A stretch of 32,231 bases of DNA, from positions 1 through 32,231 of the forward strand of contig SXLG01000153.1 in NCBI GenBank assembly GCA_005777805.1. The letters are read 5' to 3'. The position numbers and the translations under genes are program-made. Numbering within the stretch: the stretch's first letter is position 1; every line of letters starts with the position of its first letter. This document shows, piece by piece, positions 13,696 through 21,426 of this stretch. The notes below the pieces were generated by a model, which did not search any database, had not been told where the DNA came from, and saw nothing but the letters and a program-made list of their open reading frames with translations. The DNA is from Pseudomonadota bacterium. Its GTDB lineage: Bacteria > Desulfobacterota > Binatia > UBA12015.

Positions 13696-16260
13696 TCATT
13701 CCCCCTTCATCAACTCGACCGTCACGAGCGCGTGCGGGCCGACTTCGAATTCGATTGCCCGATCGTCAATGGGCTCGACCTCCGGGTCCAGCGCGGTCTC
13801 GTCGAGGCGCAGTCGGCGCCAGTGCGACACCGGGAGCGAGGTCCCAAGCCGCGCCCGAAGCGGACAATCGAGGGGATTCAGAAGCCGCACCACAAATCCC
13901 TCACCCTCATCTCGCTGCTTGAAGGCTTCGAGCCGGAGCGGCGCCGGGCCGATTTCGAGCAACGCTCGCCCCGCTTCGACGATCGGGGACGGGCCCGCCG
14001 CGACGGCACAGAGGCCGAGTTCGGCCGCACGCGCTCGGCCCCATGCGCCCGCCGGCAAGCACGTCATGCGGGCCCGTACCGGCCCCTGACACTGGGCGCC
14101 CGGCGTCGCGACAATCGGGCCCGCCGGCATGGGGCGACTGCGGAGGTCCATGCGCGCGAGCCAGCCAACGCTGCGCACGAGCGTCAGCGCGAAGGTCCCG
14201 TCCGGAAAAAGTTCGCACTCGACCAGGCCCGGGGCGGCGAGCAGCAAGCCACCGCCTTCGACGAAACCGCCCTGCGCAAAGGTGCTCACGGCGGACTGGA
14301 CCCAGCCCGTCGTCTCTGGGGCGCCCGCACGCACGGCGGCGACGTCAAAGGTCGTGGCGGCACGTCCATCCGGCCCGCCGCCGGTCGGGAAGAGCAGTCG
14401 CAGGCGGTGATCCCGGGCCTGGTTATCGAACTCGATCGAGAGTTCGACCTCGTCCATGCCGTGCACGATCCGCGCGATCACCCGCAGCGTGACCGCAACC
14501 ATCTCGCGCGAACGCTCGTCGCGGTCGCACTGGAGCCCGGCCGGGAGCCTCAGGCGGCGGGTGACCTCGAGTTCGCTGATCCCGCAGGCGTGACGTCGGC
14601 GCTGCACGACGACGTCGTCCTGCCCGGGGCCATCCCCGAGGACCGGATCAAAATCATAGCTATCGCCACGGTCGCCAAGATCCTCGATCCCGCAAAGCCC
14701 GCGCCACGACGCGCCCCCGAACCAGAGCGAGAGCGTGCCATCTTCGGCCACCGCGACGCCACGGTCGTCGTCGCCAATCGAGCGCCCGTCATCGACCTCG
14801 TCCAGATGTCCGCCCGGCACGGCTTCAAGCTTGACGCGCTTCCAACCAAAAGCCGGGACGTCGCGCGCCACGAACTGCACCGCACGTCCCGGCCGCTCCG
14901 CGTCGAGCTGCACCCGGCCGGGGCTGTCATCTGGCACCAGCCGGGCCGGTGCTCCGTCGGCCGTGAAGCCCAAGGCCCGCAAGTCCGCCGCAAGCAGTGG
15001 ATGGATTCGCAGCGAGCGTTCATGGTCGCCGCCGGTCTCGAGCCACATGTCGGGATCGAGCGGAAACGTGACGACACCGCTCTGCGCTTCCGGATTGGGG
15101 TTGAACACGGCGAGCTCCAGAGCCGCGGACCACGGCGTGCTGCGGATCGGCGGGAGCCCCGCGAGACGTTCGAGACTGCGGCGCGTGGTCTCGTGCGCAA
15201 GTTCAAGCGCCGTCGCGTAGCGCGCCTCGCCCTGGCGATGGACTTCGTCGAGAGAACAGCCGCAAATCGAATCGTGGGCCTGGTTGGCGAGCAGCGCCCG
15301 CCACGCCCGCCGCAACGCGGGCCGTTCGTCGCGCAGGCCGAACGCATGCCCGATCGCGGCGAAGGGTTCGGCCCAGCCGGAGAGCGTCGCCTCGACGCGA
15401 CGGTTCATGATCTTGAGCGGCGTGCGCGTCGACCACACCCCGGGCAGGAGGTTCGCGATCCGGCCTCCGAGCAGTGGCCCGCAGTGGCGGGCGCCTGTGA
15501 AGTCGAGATCCGCGACAAAATCCTCCAGCAAACCGCGCCGCACCCGCCATCCCGTCAAGCGCCGCAGGACGTCGAGTCCCGGCCCGACGTGTTCTTGCGG
15601 CGCGGCGTGGTCGATCCCGTTCATGAAGAGCACGCGGCCACTCCGCGTCGGTTCGGCGAGTGTACGGCCGAGTCCCTCCAGGAAAGCCGCCGTCGCGACG
15701 GAGTCCGTCGGCAGGCCGCAGGCTCCGAAGTAGCCCTCGGCGAGGTGGTGGACCGCGACCGTGCTGCCGTCGGGTGCCGCCCACGTCCACTCGGCGCCGA
15801 GCCGCTCGATCTCGTCGCCAACGCCGCGCCAGAAGACGAAGGGACCAAGCCCGAAGCCGGCGAGAATCTGCGGCAGTTGGGCCGGATGGCCGAACGAGTC
15901 GGGCGTGTAGGCGACCCGTGAAACACCGCCGAAGGTCTCGCCCACTCGACGCCCTTCGAGCAGGTTGCGGATGTGCGTCTCGCCGGCCGGGAGGATCGAA
16001 TCGGGCTGAACATACCACGGCCCGATCGCGATCCGACCCGCGCGGCACGCCGTCTCGAGCTCGCTGCGGCGCTCCGGGCGAATCTCGAGATAATCCTCGA
16101 GCACGATGGTCTGCCCGTCGAGCAGGAAGTGGAAATCGGGCTCGGCCGCGATCAGGTCAAGAACGCGATCGACCGTGTCGACGAGTCGGGCGCGGAAGAA
16201 CTCGAAAGTGCGGTACCACTCCCGATCCCAATGCGTGTGCGCGACAAGGATGCACTCCAT
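13696..16260 (-). CDS. Glycoside hydrolase family 38 alpha-mannosidase
   Basis: The 854-residue enzyme should release alpha-mannosyl residues by a retaining, metal-dependent mechanism. Motifs are clear: HTHWDREW at residues 8-15 (metal ligands H10 and D12), the nucleophile Asp121 in YTPDSFGHPAQLPQIL, NGIDHAAP near 214-221, and NQAHDSICGCSLDEVH with the metal ligand His329. Beta-sandwich domains fill the second half. No signal peptide is visible, so it is probably cytosolic, as for bacterial enzymes acting on mannosylglycerate or imported oligomannosides. It lies between an SDR gene (42 bp upstream) and a methyltransferase (4 bp downstream), an unusual partner set. Confidence 0.94.
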   Translation of the reverse strand: MECILVAHTHWDREWYRTFEFFRARLVDTVDRVLDLIAAEPDFHFLLDGQTIVLEDYLEIRPERRSELETACRAGRIAIGPWYVQPDSILPAGETHIRNLLEGRRVGETFGGVSRVAYTPDSFGHPAQLPQILAGFGLGPFVFWRGVGDEIERLGAEWTWAAPDGSTVAVHHLAEGYFGACGLPTDSVATAAFLEGLGRTLAEPTRSGRVLFMNGIDHAAPQEHVGPGLDVLRRLTGWRVRRGLLEDFVADLDFTGARHCGPLLGGRIANLLPGVWSTRTPLKIMNRRVEATLSGWAEPFAAIGHAFGLRDERPALRRAWRALLANQAHDSICGCSLDEVHRQGEARYATALELAHETTRRSLERLAGLPPIRSTPWSAALELAVFNPNPEAQSGVVTFPLDPDMWLETGGDHERSLRIHPLLAADLRALGFTADGAPARLVPDDSPGRVQLDAERPGRAVQFVARDVPAFGWKRVKLEAVPGGHLDEVDDGRSIGDDDRGVAVAEDGTLSLWFGGASWRGLCGIEDLGDRGDSYDFDPVLGDGPGQDDVVVQRRRHACGISELEVTRRLRLPAGLQCDRDERSREMVAVTLRVIARIVHGMDEVELSIEFDNQARDHRLRLLFPTGGGPDGRAATTFDVAAVRAGAPETTGWVQSAVSTFAQGGFVEGGGLLLAAPGLVECELFPDGTFALTLVRSVGWLARMDLRSRPMPAGPIVATPGAQCQGPVRARMTCLPAGAWGRARAAELGLCAVAAGPSPIVEAGRALLEIGPAPLRLEAFKQRDEGEGFVVRLLNPLDCPLRARLGTSLPVSHWRRLRLDETALDPEVEPIDDRAIEFEVGPHALVTVELMKGE

Positions 16261-16302
16261 GGTGGCTTTGGCTCCCGGCCCGCGTGTCGTGGCGAGCTTG
16301 CC

Positions 16303-17061
16303 CTAGGCCAGGCCGCCGTCGAAGGCGATCGTCGCTCCATTGACGTACTCGCCACTGCGCGAGCACAGGAAGAGGCAGGCATCGCCGACCTCCTCGGGCT
16401 GTGCAAAGCGCCGCAGCGGCACCTGCGCCGCAAGCTTGTGCTCGATCGCAGGGTCACTTCTGGCGATGTATTCGCGCCACATCTCGGTCACGACGTGCCC
16501 CAGAGACAGACAATTGACACGAATCTTCGGCCCCCACTCCTTCGCCAGCGATTTGGTCAAGTGATTCAGACCCGCCTTCGCCGCGCCGTAGGAGACCAGT
16601 GTCGGTGACCCCGCCGGCGACGAGGCCTGGCTGGAGATATTGACGATTGAGCCGCCGCTCTCCTGCGTGACCATCTGCCGGTGCGCTCGCAACGCAAACC
16701 ACATCGGCCCGGTCAGATTGTTCTCGATCGTCGCCTTGTGAAAGCGCGGCGAGACCTCGGTGGTGCTCGTCGTCGGTGCGCCCCCCGCATTGTTGATCAA
16801 GACGTCGAGCCGGCCGAAGCGCTCGACCACACGAGTGACGAAAGCGTCGATCTGGTCAAAGTCACGCTGGTCGCAGACCCAGTGCACGGCTCGCTCGACT
16901 CCGCCGGGAATTCGGTCCGCGAAAGGGGGCGGAAGCATCTCCTTGCGCGAACAACTCGCGACGCTGGCACCCGCCTCGAGGAAGCGACGTGCGATCCCGA
17001 GACCAACCCCCCGGCTGGCCCCGGTGACGATCACGACCTTGCCCTCGAACTCTCCGGCCAT
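16303..17061 (-). CDS. Short-chain dehydrogenase/reductase (SDR)
   Basis: The 252-residue NAD(P)-dependent enzyme has the classical SDR features: cofactor motif TGASRGVG (residues 13-20), NNAGG (90-94), the structural Asn in IENNL, Ser in NISSQ (143/144), and Tyr158 and Lys162 in SYGAAKAG. The end AFDGGLA is the usual SDR tail. The ATG at 17061 is preferred over one 33 bp upstream because GGAGGAG lies about 9 bp before it. It is a probable alcohol or 3-hydroxyacyl-type dehydrogenase in the same unit as the thiolase-like gene (78 bp upstream). Confidence 0.94.
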   Translation of the reverse strand: MAGEFEGKVVIVTGASRGVGLGIARRFLEAGASVASCSRKEMLPPPFADRIPGGVERAVHWVCDQRDFDQIDAFVTRVVERFGRLDVLINNAGGAPTTSTTEVSPRFHKATIENNLTGPMWFALRAHRQMVTQESGGSIVNISSQASSPAGSPTLVSYGAAKAGLNHLTKSLAKEWGPKIRVNCLSLGHVVTEMWREYIARSDPAIEHKLAAQVPLRRFAQPEEVGDACLFLCSRSGEYVNGATIAFDGGLA

Positions 17062-17139
17062 GGTGCACTCTCCTCCCTCTGCATCACGAGTCACGAATCG
17101 CGCCCCGGATCCCGCCAGCCAGCTCGAACCGGCTCCCCA

Positions 17140-18663
17140 TCACGCGGGATCGAAGACTGTCAAACCATCCTTCTGCGTCAGCTTGCCCGACGCGCCGATC
17201 TGCTCTCGGGCCACGAAGGTGTCGAGCAGCGTGCGATCGGCCGGGGTGTTGGCGAGGAAACGCCGCCCCTGCGCCGTGGCCCCCAGCACGATCCCGCGCG
17301 CCGGTGCACCGTCACGGCCATAGATCACCGTGTAGCCCTCGATCCGCGCCGGGCCCGTGGCGCCCTCCTCGACCGGCCGCGCTGCGGTCTCGATCGTCGC
17401 CGAGGGCAGCTCGGCGGCGGGCAGGAGGCCGTGCTGCGGCTTGCCCGTGGGATGCGGACGGCTGCTCCACACGCTTGCTGCATGTTTGGTCAAGTACCAG
17501 CCGTTGCCGGTCACCAGCCCGGTATCGCCGGGGTGATCGCGCAGTCGGCCCGCCATCGAGGCGATCGAGTGCAGCGTGTAGGCGCTGGCCGGTCCACCCG
17601 CATAGGGCAATCCACCGGTGACCGTGAAGCCGCGCGGATCGTCGATCTCGAGACCGAGTTGGTCGATCGCCATCTCCACCGCTACCGGAAAGCAGCTGTA
17701 AAAATCGAAATGTTGGATCCCCTCGGTCCCGCCTCCGAGTCCGGCATGGGTGAGCGCGGATCGCTGGACGTCGAGCATGGACGGACAGCGCGCGAAATCG
17801 GGGCGCTCGCTCACCCACCAGGCCTCCTCCTGCGACTCGGCCCCGCCCCACCAGTAGATCCAGTTGCGCTCGGGGATGCCAAGCTGGCGCGCGGCCGCGA
17901 CCGACATCATGAAGAAGCCCGCCGCCTGATCGGTATTGAGAACCGCGTTGAGGTACTTGGTGTAGGGGAAAGCGATCATGCGATTGTCAGGGGCCGGCGT
18001 GACCAGCTCGGCAGCACTGCGCTCGACCGGGAACCAGGCGAAGGGATTGGCCGCCGCCACCTTGGTGAAGCGCGTGAACAGACCACCCATCCGCGCCCGG
18101 TGGCCCGCCAGATCGAGGCCCCTTGCGGCGCGAACGGCGTTCTCGAAGATTGGGTAGACATCGGGGGGCATCACCATGCCGTAGCGACCCTCGAGTTCCG
18201 AACTCCCCGGTGTGGTGCTGCCCAGAAACTCCGGCGTGCCCTCGCCGCCCTTTGGCCAGCCGAGGTCGAAGCCCGCCTGCCCGGCCTTGACCAGCGTGCG
18301 CATGTTGTTGCAGCCGCCGATGAACGCCGTTTGCGTGCGCCCCTCGAGAATCCGCCTTGCGATATGATTGGCCGCGGTCACGCCGATCTGTCCACCGAGC
18401 TCGCTCGTGAACTCGGCGCCCGGGGTGGCCCCGAGTTGCTGCGCCACGAGGCGGGCGGGATTGGTCGCCCGCCAGCCCGCCACGTTCAATATCGCGACCG
18501 TATCCAGCCCACGCAGCAGCGCGTCGCCGGCACCCGCGTCGGCCGCCGCTTCGCGCGCCACGCGCTCGAGCATCACCAGCGGATTCAAGGCCTCGGCCAG
18601 CGCGACATTGCGCTGCACGAGCTGGGCTGTGCCCACGAGGATGGGAGTGCGTTCGTCGCTCAT
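17140..18663 (-). CDS. Thiolase-like protein with TLP1-type C-terminal domain; the nucleophilic Cys appears to be missing
   Basis: The 507-residue product has the thiolase fold over its first about 400 residues: PILVGTAQLVQR at the start, SELGGQIGVTAANHIARRILEG where the active-site helix should be, and HFDFYSCFPVAVEMAIDQLGL later. A C-terminal extension (GYTVIYGRDGAPARGIVLGATAQGRRF) fits the additional domain of thiolase-like protein type 1. At the active-site helix, where thiolases have Cys-x-Ser-Gly, the sequence reads GGQIGVT with no Cys. The C-terminal Cys-x-Gly loop is also not evident (TGNGWYLTKHA). A standard Claisen condensation or thiolysis is therefore unlikely. The ATG at 18663 has AGGAGG 8 bp upstream. 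Confidence 0.85.
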   Translation of the reverse strand: MSDERTPILVGTAQLVQRNVALAEALNPLVMLERVAREAAADAGAGDALLRGLDTVAILNVAGWRATNPARLVAQQLGATPGAEFTSELGGQIGVTAANHIARRILEGRTQTAFIGGCNNMRTLVKAGQAGFDLGWPKGGEGTPEFLGSTTPGSSELEGRYGMVMPPDVYPIFENAVRAARGLDLAGHRARMGGLFTRFTKVAAANPFAWFPVERSAAELVTPAPDNRMIAFPYTKYLNAVLNTDQAAGFFMMSVAAARQLGIPERNWIYWWGGAESQEEAWWVSERPDFARCPSMLDVQRSALTHAGLGGGTEGIQHFDFYSCFPVAVEMAIDQLGLEIDDPRGFTVTGGLPYAGGPASAYTLHSIASMAGRLRDHPGDTGLVTGNGWYLTKHAASVWSSRPHPTGKPQHGLLPAAELPSATIETAARPVEEGATGPARIEGYTVIYGRDGAPARGIVLGATAQGRRFLANTPADRTLLDTFVAREQIGASGKLTQKDGLTVFDPA

Positions 18664-18879
18664 GTCTGTGCCTCCTGTGGCCCGCCTGCAGAGCGAGCGC
18701 GCCCGCCCCCTAACCCGCCCCGCCCGAGGCCGCACGCTGGGGCGCCCGCCCGAGCTGCGCGAGCCCGGAGCGGACAGATCATTTGTCAAAATCCAGCGGT
18801 CGGATCACTTGCTCACACGCCGGTCCCCTGCCGCTCTGCGTCAGGAGATCCTCCGGCGCCCGTCCCGCGCGGCCGACGA
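18664..18879. other. 216-bp gap between crotonase and thiolase-like genes
   Basis: I see no gene in either strand and no clear terminator or promoter. The thiolase-proximal part is a C-rich tract on the plus strand. The gap is the longest inside the minus-strand unit and could hold a secondary promoter. Confidence 0.35.
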
Positions 18880-19713
18880 TCACTCGCCGGAGGTTCTGAG
18901 ACGCTGGAAGTTCGGCTGGCGCTTCTCCAGAAACGCCGACACGCCCTCGCGGAAATCGGGATGGCGAAAGGTCTCTATCATGAGCTTGACTGATTCGCGC
19001 TCGGCGGGCCCGAGTGAGCCGTGCATCTGCTGCCACACCTGGCGCTTCATGGTGGCGATCGAGGTCGGCGAGCAGTTCGCCGCCAGATCTTCGATGTACC
19101 GACGGCACTCCACGAGCAACTCTTCGTGCGGGAAGACGCGATCAACGAGACCGAGCGAGAACGCCTCCGTGGCCCCGACCTTGCGTGACGACCAGAGCAG
19201 ATCGAGCGCGCGCGACGGCCCGATCAGTCGCGGCAGAAGCCAGCTCGCTCCCCATTCCGCGATCAGGCCGCGCTGCGAGAACGCGCAAGTAAAGAGCGCT
19301 CGTTCCGAGGCGAAGCGCAGATCGGCGGCGCAAGCGATCGGCACGGCCATCCCCGCGGTCGGCCCATTTACCGCGGCAATCACCGGTTTACGGATCGAGA
19401 GAAGGTACGTGTACGTGCCGCGGAAGTCCTCCATCGTCCGATCGCCGGGCTCCGCGTCGAGACCCTCCGGGGTCGACCCCATGCCCGTGCCTCGGGAGAG
19501 CCCGCGCAGATCCTGCAAGTCTGCTCCGGCACAGAAGCCACGGCCGGCGCCGGTCAGAACGATGCCCACCACGCGCGGATCGGCCTCGGCTGCGGCCATC
19601 GCATGTTTGACCTCGGCGCCCATGCGGCCGGTCCAGGCGTTGAGGCGATCGGGCCGGTTGAGCACGATCCAGCCCACCGGCTCGTCGACGCGGTACTCGA
19701 TCTCGGCGTACAT
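18880..19713 (-). CDS. Enoyl-CoA hydratase/isomerase (crotonase fold)
   Basis: The 277-residue protein has the oxyanion-hole segment GRGFCAGADLQDL (about 57-69) and AAVNGPTAGMAVPIACAADLRFAS (113-136). The rat hydratase base Glu144 sits in ALGGGCELA; the equivalent stretch here (AGMAVPIA) has no Glu, and Glu164 also seems replaced. Instead RGLIAEWGASWLLPRLIG offers Glu153, where enoyl-CoA isomerases of the Eci/PaaG type keep their acid. An isomerase or another crotonase activity is more likely than hydration. The ATG at 19713 has a G-rich stretch about 10 bp upstream. It is the first gene of the minus-strand unit. Confidence 0.85.
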   Translation of the reverse strand: MYAEIEYRVDEPVGWIVLNRPDRLNAWTGRMGAEVKHAMAAAEADPRVVGIVLTGAGRGFCAGADLQDLRGLSRGTGMGSTPEGLDAEPGDRTMEDFRGTYTYLLSIRKPVIAAVNGPTAGMAVPIACAADLRFASERALFTCAFSQRGLIAEWGASWLLPRLIGPSRALDLLWSSRKVGATEAFSLGLVDRVFPHEELLVECRRYIEDLAANCSPTSIATMKRQVWQQMHGSLGPAERESVKLMIETFRHPDFREGVSAFLEKRQPNFQRLRTSGE

Positions 19714-19804
19714 CCGGCGCACCCCCCTGCCCAACGAACGCGCTGCTCTCAAGCAGACCATGGCGCTGCCGCCAGCCGGCTCGGCCGGATCGAACCCCCG
19801 GCCC

Positions 19805-19825
19805 GATGGATCAGCCCGATCCATC
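19805..19825. promoter_or_regulatory. Palindrome in the divergent promoter region
   Basis: GATGGATC (19805-19812) and GATCCATC (19818-19825) are perfect 8-bp inverted arms around the 5-bp spacer AGCCC. The site is roughly midway between the divergent crotonase (start 19713) and HMG-CoA-synthase-family (start 19941) genes. It is a plausible dimer-binding operator for both. No regulator gene is adjacent and no clear -35/-10 boxes are visible. Confidence 0.5.
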
Positions 19826-19940
19826 CCCGGGACTCGCGGACTGGCCTCTGGCGGATGCAGATGTACCCTGCGGACCACAGCGGACGACCACCGTCGAGCG
19901 ACGAAGGGGCGTCCGGCTGCCGAAGCGGAGACCACGAGCC

Positions 19941-21425
19941 ATGAGTGAACGAAGCGACCGGCTGGCCGGGGTGAGCGCGATGAGCCTCTACCTGCCAGCG
20001 CCACGAGTGGATCTGGAGAGCTGGTGCGCCTGGACCGGCAACTCGTGGCCCAAGATCCGGGCCGTGGTGGGCCATAGCTTCCGCGTCCCCGATCGCGACG
20101 AGAACGTCTACACGATGGCCGCGACCGCAGTCCTGCGGCTCATCCGGCAGAACGACGTCGATCCCCGCGAGGTCGGCTTCCTCGGTCTTGGCACCGAGTC
20201 AAGCACTGACAACGCGGCGGGTGCCGTGATCGTGCGCGGCATGGTGGATCGCGCCCTCGACGAACTCGGCCTGCCCCGGCTCTCGCGCCATCTCGAGGTA
20301 CCCGAGTTCAAGCACGCGTGCCTCGGCGGCATCTACGCGCTCAAGGGGGCCTGTCGCTACGTCTCTTCCGACGGCGCCGGCCGGCGCGCCATCGTCGTCT
20401 CGGCCGATATTGCCGAGTACGAACGCGGCAGCAGCGGCGAGCAGACCCAGGGCGCCGGCGCGGTCGCGATGCTGGTCGATGCCACCCCACGGCTCTTCGA
20501 GGTCGATCTGCACCATGCCGGCAGTGCCTCCGATTACCGCGGCCCCGACTTCCGCAAGCCCTTCGCTCGCCATTTCCGGGACGATTACCCCGGCCGCCGC
20601 AAACGGCTCGCCGATTTCCCGATCTTCAGCGGTCGCTACTCGACCTTCGCCTACCTCGACGAGACCGTGCACGCTGTCGAGATGATGCTCGAGCGGCTCG
20701 GTGTCTCGGCCGGCACCTTCTACGAACAGGACATAAAGCATTTGTTTTTCCACCGGCCCTACAACATGATGCCGATCCAGGCAATGTCAGTGCTTTACGT
20801 GCGCGGCATGGCGCGCGGCGACCACCGGCATGACGAATTGCGGGGACTCTGCGGCGACGCCGGAGTGACGTACGAAGACGTCCTCCGGGAATGCGCGTCC
20901 GCACCCGATCTCTTCTCCGCGGTCCTCGAGAGCGAGGAACCGAACGATCCCTATCCGGCGACGACCGCCATCGCCGGCCTGGTTCGCCGCTCGGCCCGCT
21001 TCCGCGAGCTGCTCGACCGCAAGATGAGCCTCGGCGCCGAAACCGTGATGGACTTCGGCAACCTCTACAGTGCGGCCCTCCCGGCGTGGCTCGCCGCTGG
21101 CTTCGAGCAGGCGGCCGCGAGCGGGCTCGATCTCGCCGGTTCACCGATGGTCGTCGTCGGCTACGGCAGCGGGGATGCCGCCGAGGCGATCCCGATCCGC
21201 CCCGTCGACGGCTGGGAACAGGCCGCAGCCCGCATCGGAGTCACCCGGGCCCTCGAGAACCACCTCGACCTGAGCCGCGCGCAATACGAGGCCTTGCACG
21301 ACGGCGAACTCCAAGCACCTTTCGACTACCCGCGCCGTGATGCCTTCGCGGTCTCTCACGTGGGCGAGCGCTACGACCCCGGCTTCCAGGATCTCGCCGT
21401 CGAGTACTACTCGTTCCTGCGTTGA
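19941..21425 (+). CDS. HMG-CoA synthase family protein
   Basis: Family members condense an acyl-CoA with the carbon of a 3-ketoacyl thioester. The 494-residue product keeps the catalytic triad: Glu86 in GLGTESSTDNA, the acyl-accepting Cys127 in FKHACLGGIYAL, and His271 in LFFHRPYNMMPIQAM. It is longer than the roughly 390-residue bacterial mevalonate-pathway enzymes and has a large C-terminal part with AETVMDFGNLYSAALPAWL. No other mevalonate gene is in the window, so a catabolic, reverse or beta-branching use is open. ATG 19941 is chosen because it is the start of homology; a GGAG lies 12 bp upstream. It is divergent from the crotonase gene and ends 1 bp before the convergent TonB receptor gene. 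Confidence 0.85.
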   Translation: MSERSDRLAGVSAMSLYLPAPRVDLESWCAWTGNSWPKIRAVVGHSFRVPDRDENVYTMAATAVLRLIRQNDVDPREVGFLGLGTESSTDNAAGAVIVRGMVDRALDELGLPRLSRHLEVPEFKHACLGGIYALKGACRYVSSDGAGRRAIVVSADIAEYERGSSGEQTQGAGAVAMLVDATPRLFEVDLHHAGSASDYRGPDFRKPFARHFRDDYPGRRKRLADFPIFSGRYSTFAYLDETVHAVEMMLERLGVSAGTFYEQDIKHLFFHRPYNMMPIQAMSVLYVRGMARGDHRHDELRGLCGDAGVTYEDVLRECASAPDLFSAVLESEEPNDPYPATTAIAGLVRRSARFRELLDRKMSLGAETVMDFGNLYSAALPAWLAAGFEQAAASGLDLAGSPMVVVGYGSGDAAEAIPIRPVDGWEQAAARIGVTRALENHLDLSRAQYEALHDGELQAPFDYPRRDAFAVSHVGERYDPGFQDLAVEYYSFLR

Positions 21426-21426
21426 C

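Noticed and set aside
13552-15921. Plus-strand open frame of 789 codons
   Set aside because: It lies opposite the GH38 gene, whose catalytic motifs are intact. The predicted product is Arg/Gly/Ala-rich with no motif; long antisense frames are expected at this GC content.
16681-18993. Plus-strand open frame of 770 codons
   Set aside because: Antisense to the thiolase-like and SDR genes; composition is biased and no domain is recognisable.
18880-21425. Polyketide beta-branching (HCS) cassette
   Set aside because: No acyl carrier protein, ketosynthase or second crotonase; only the synthase and one crotonase-fold protein occur.
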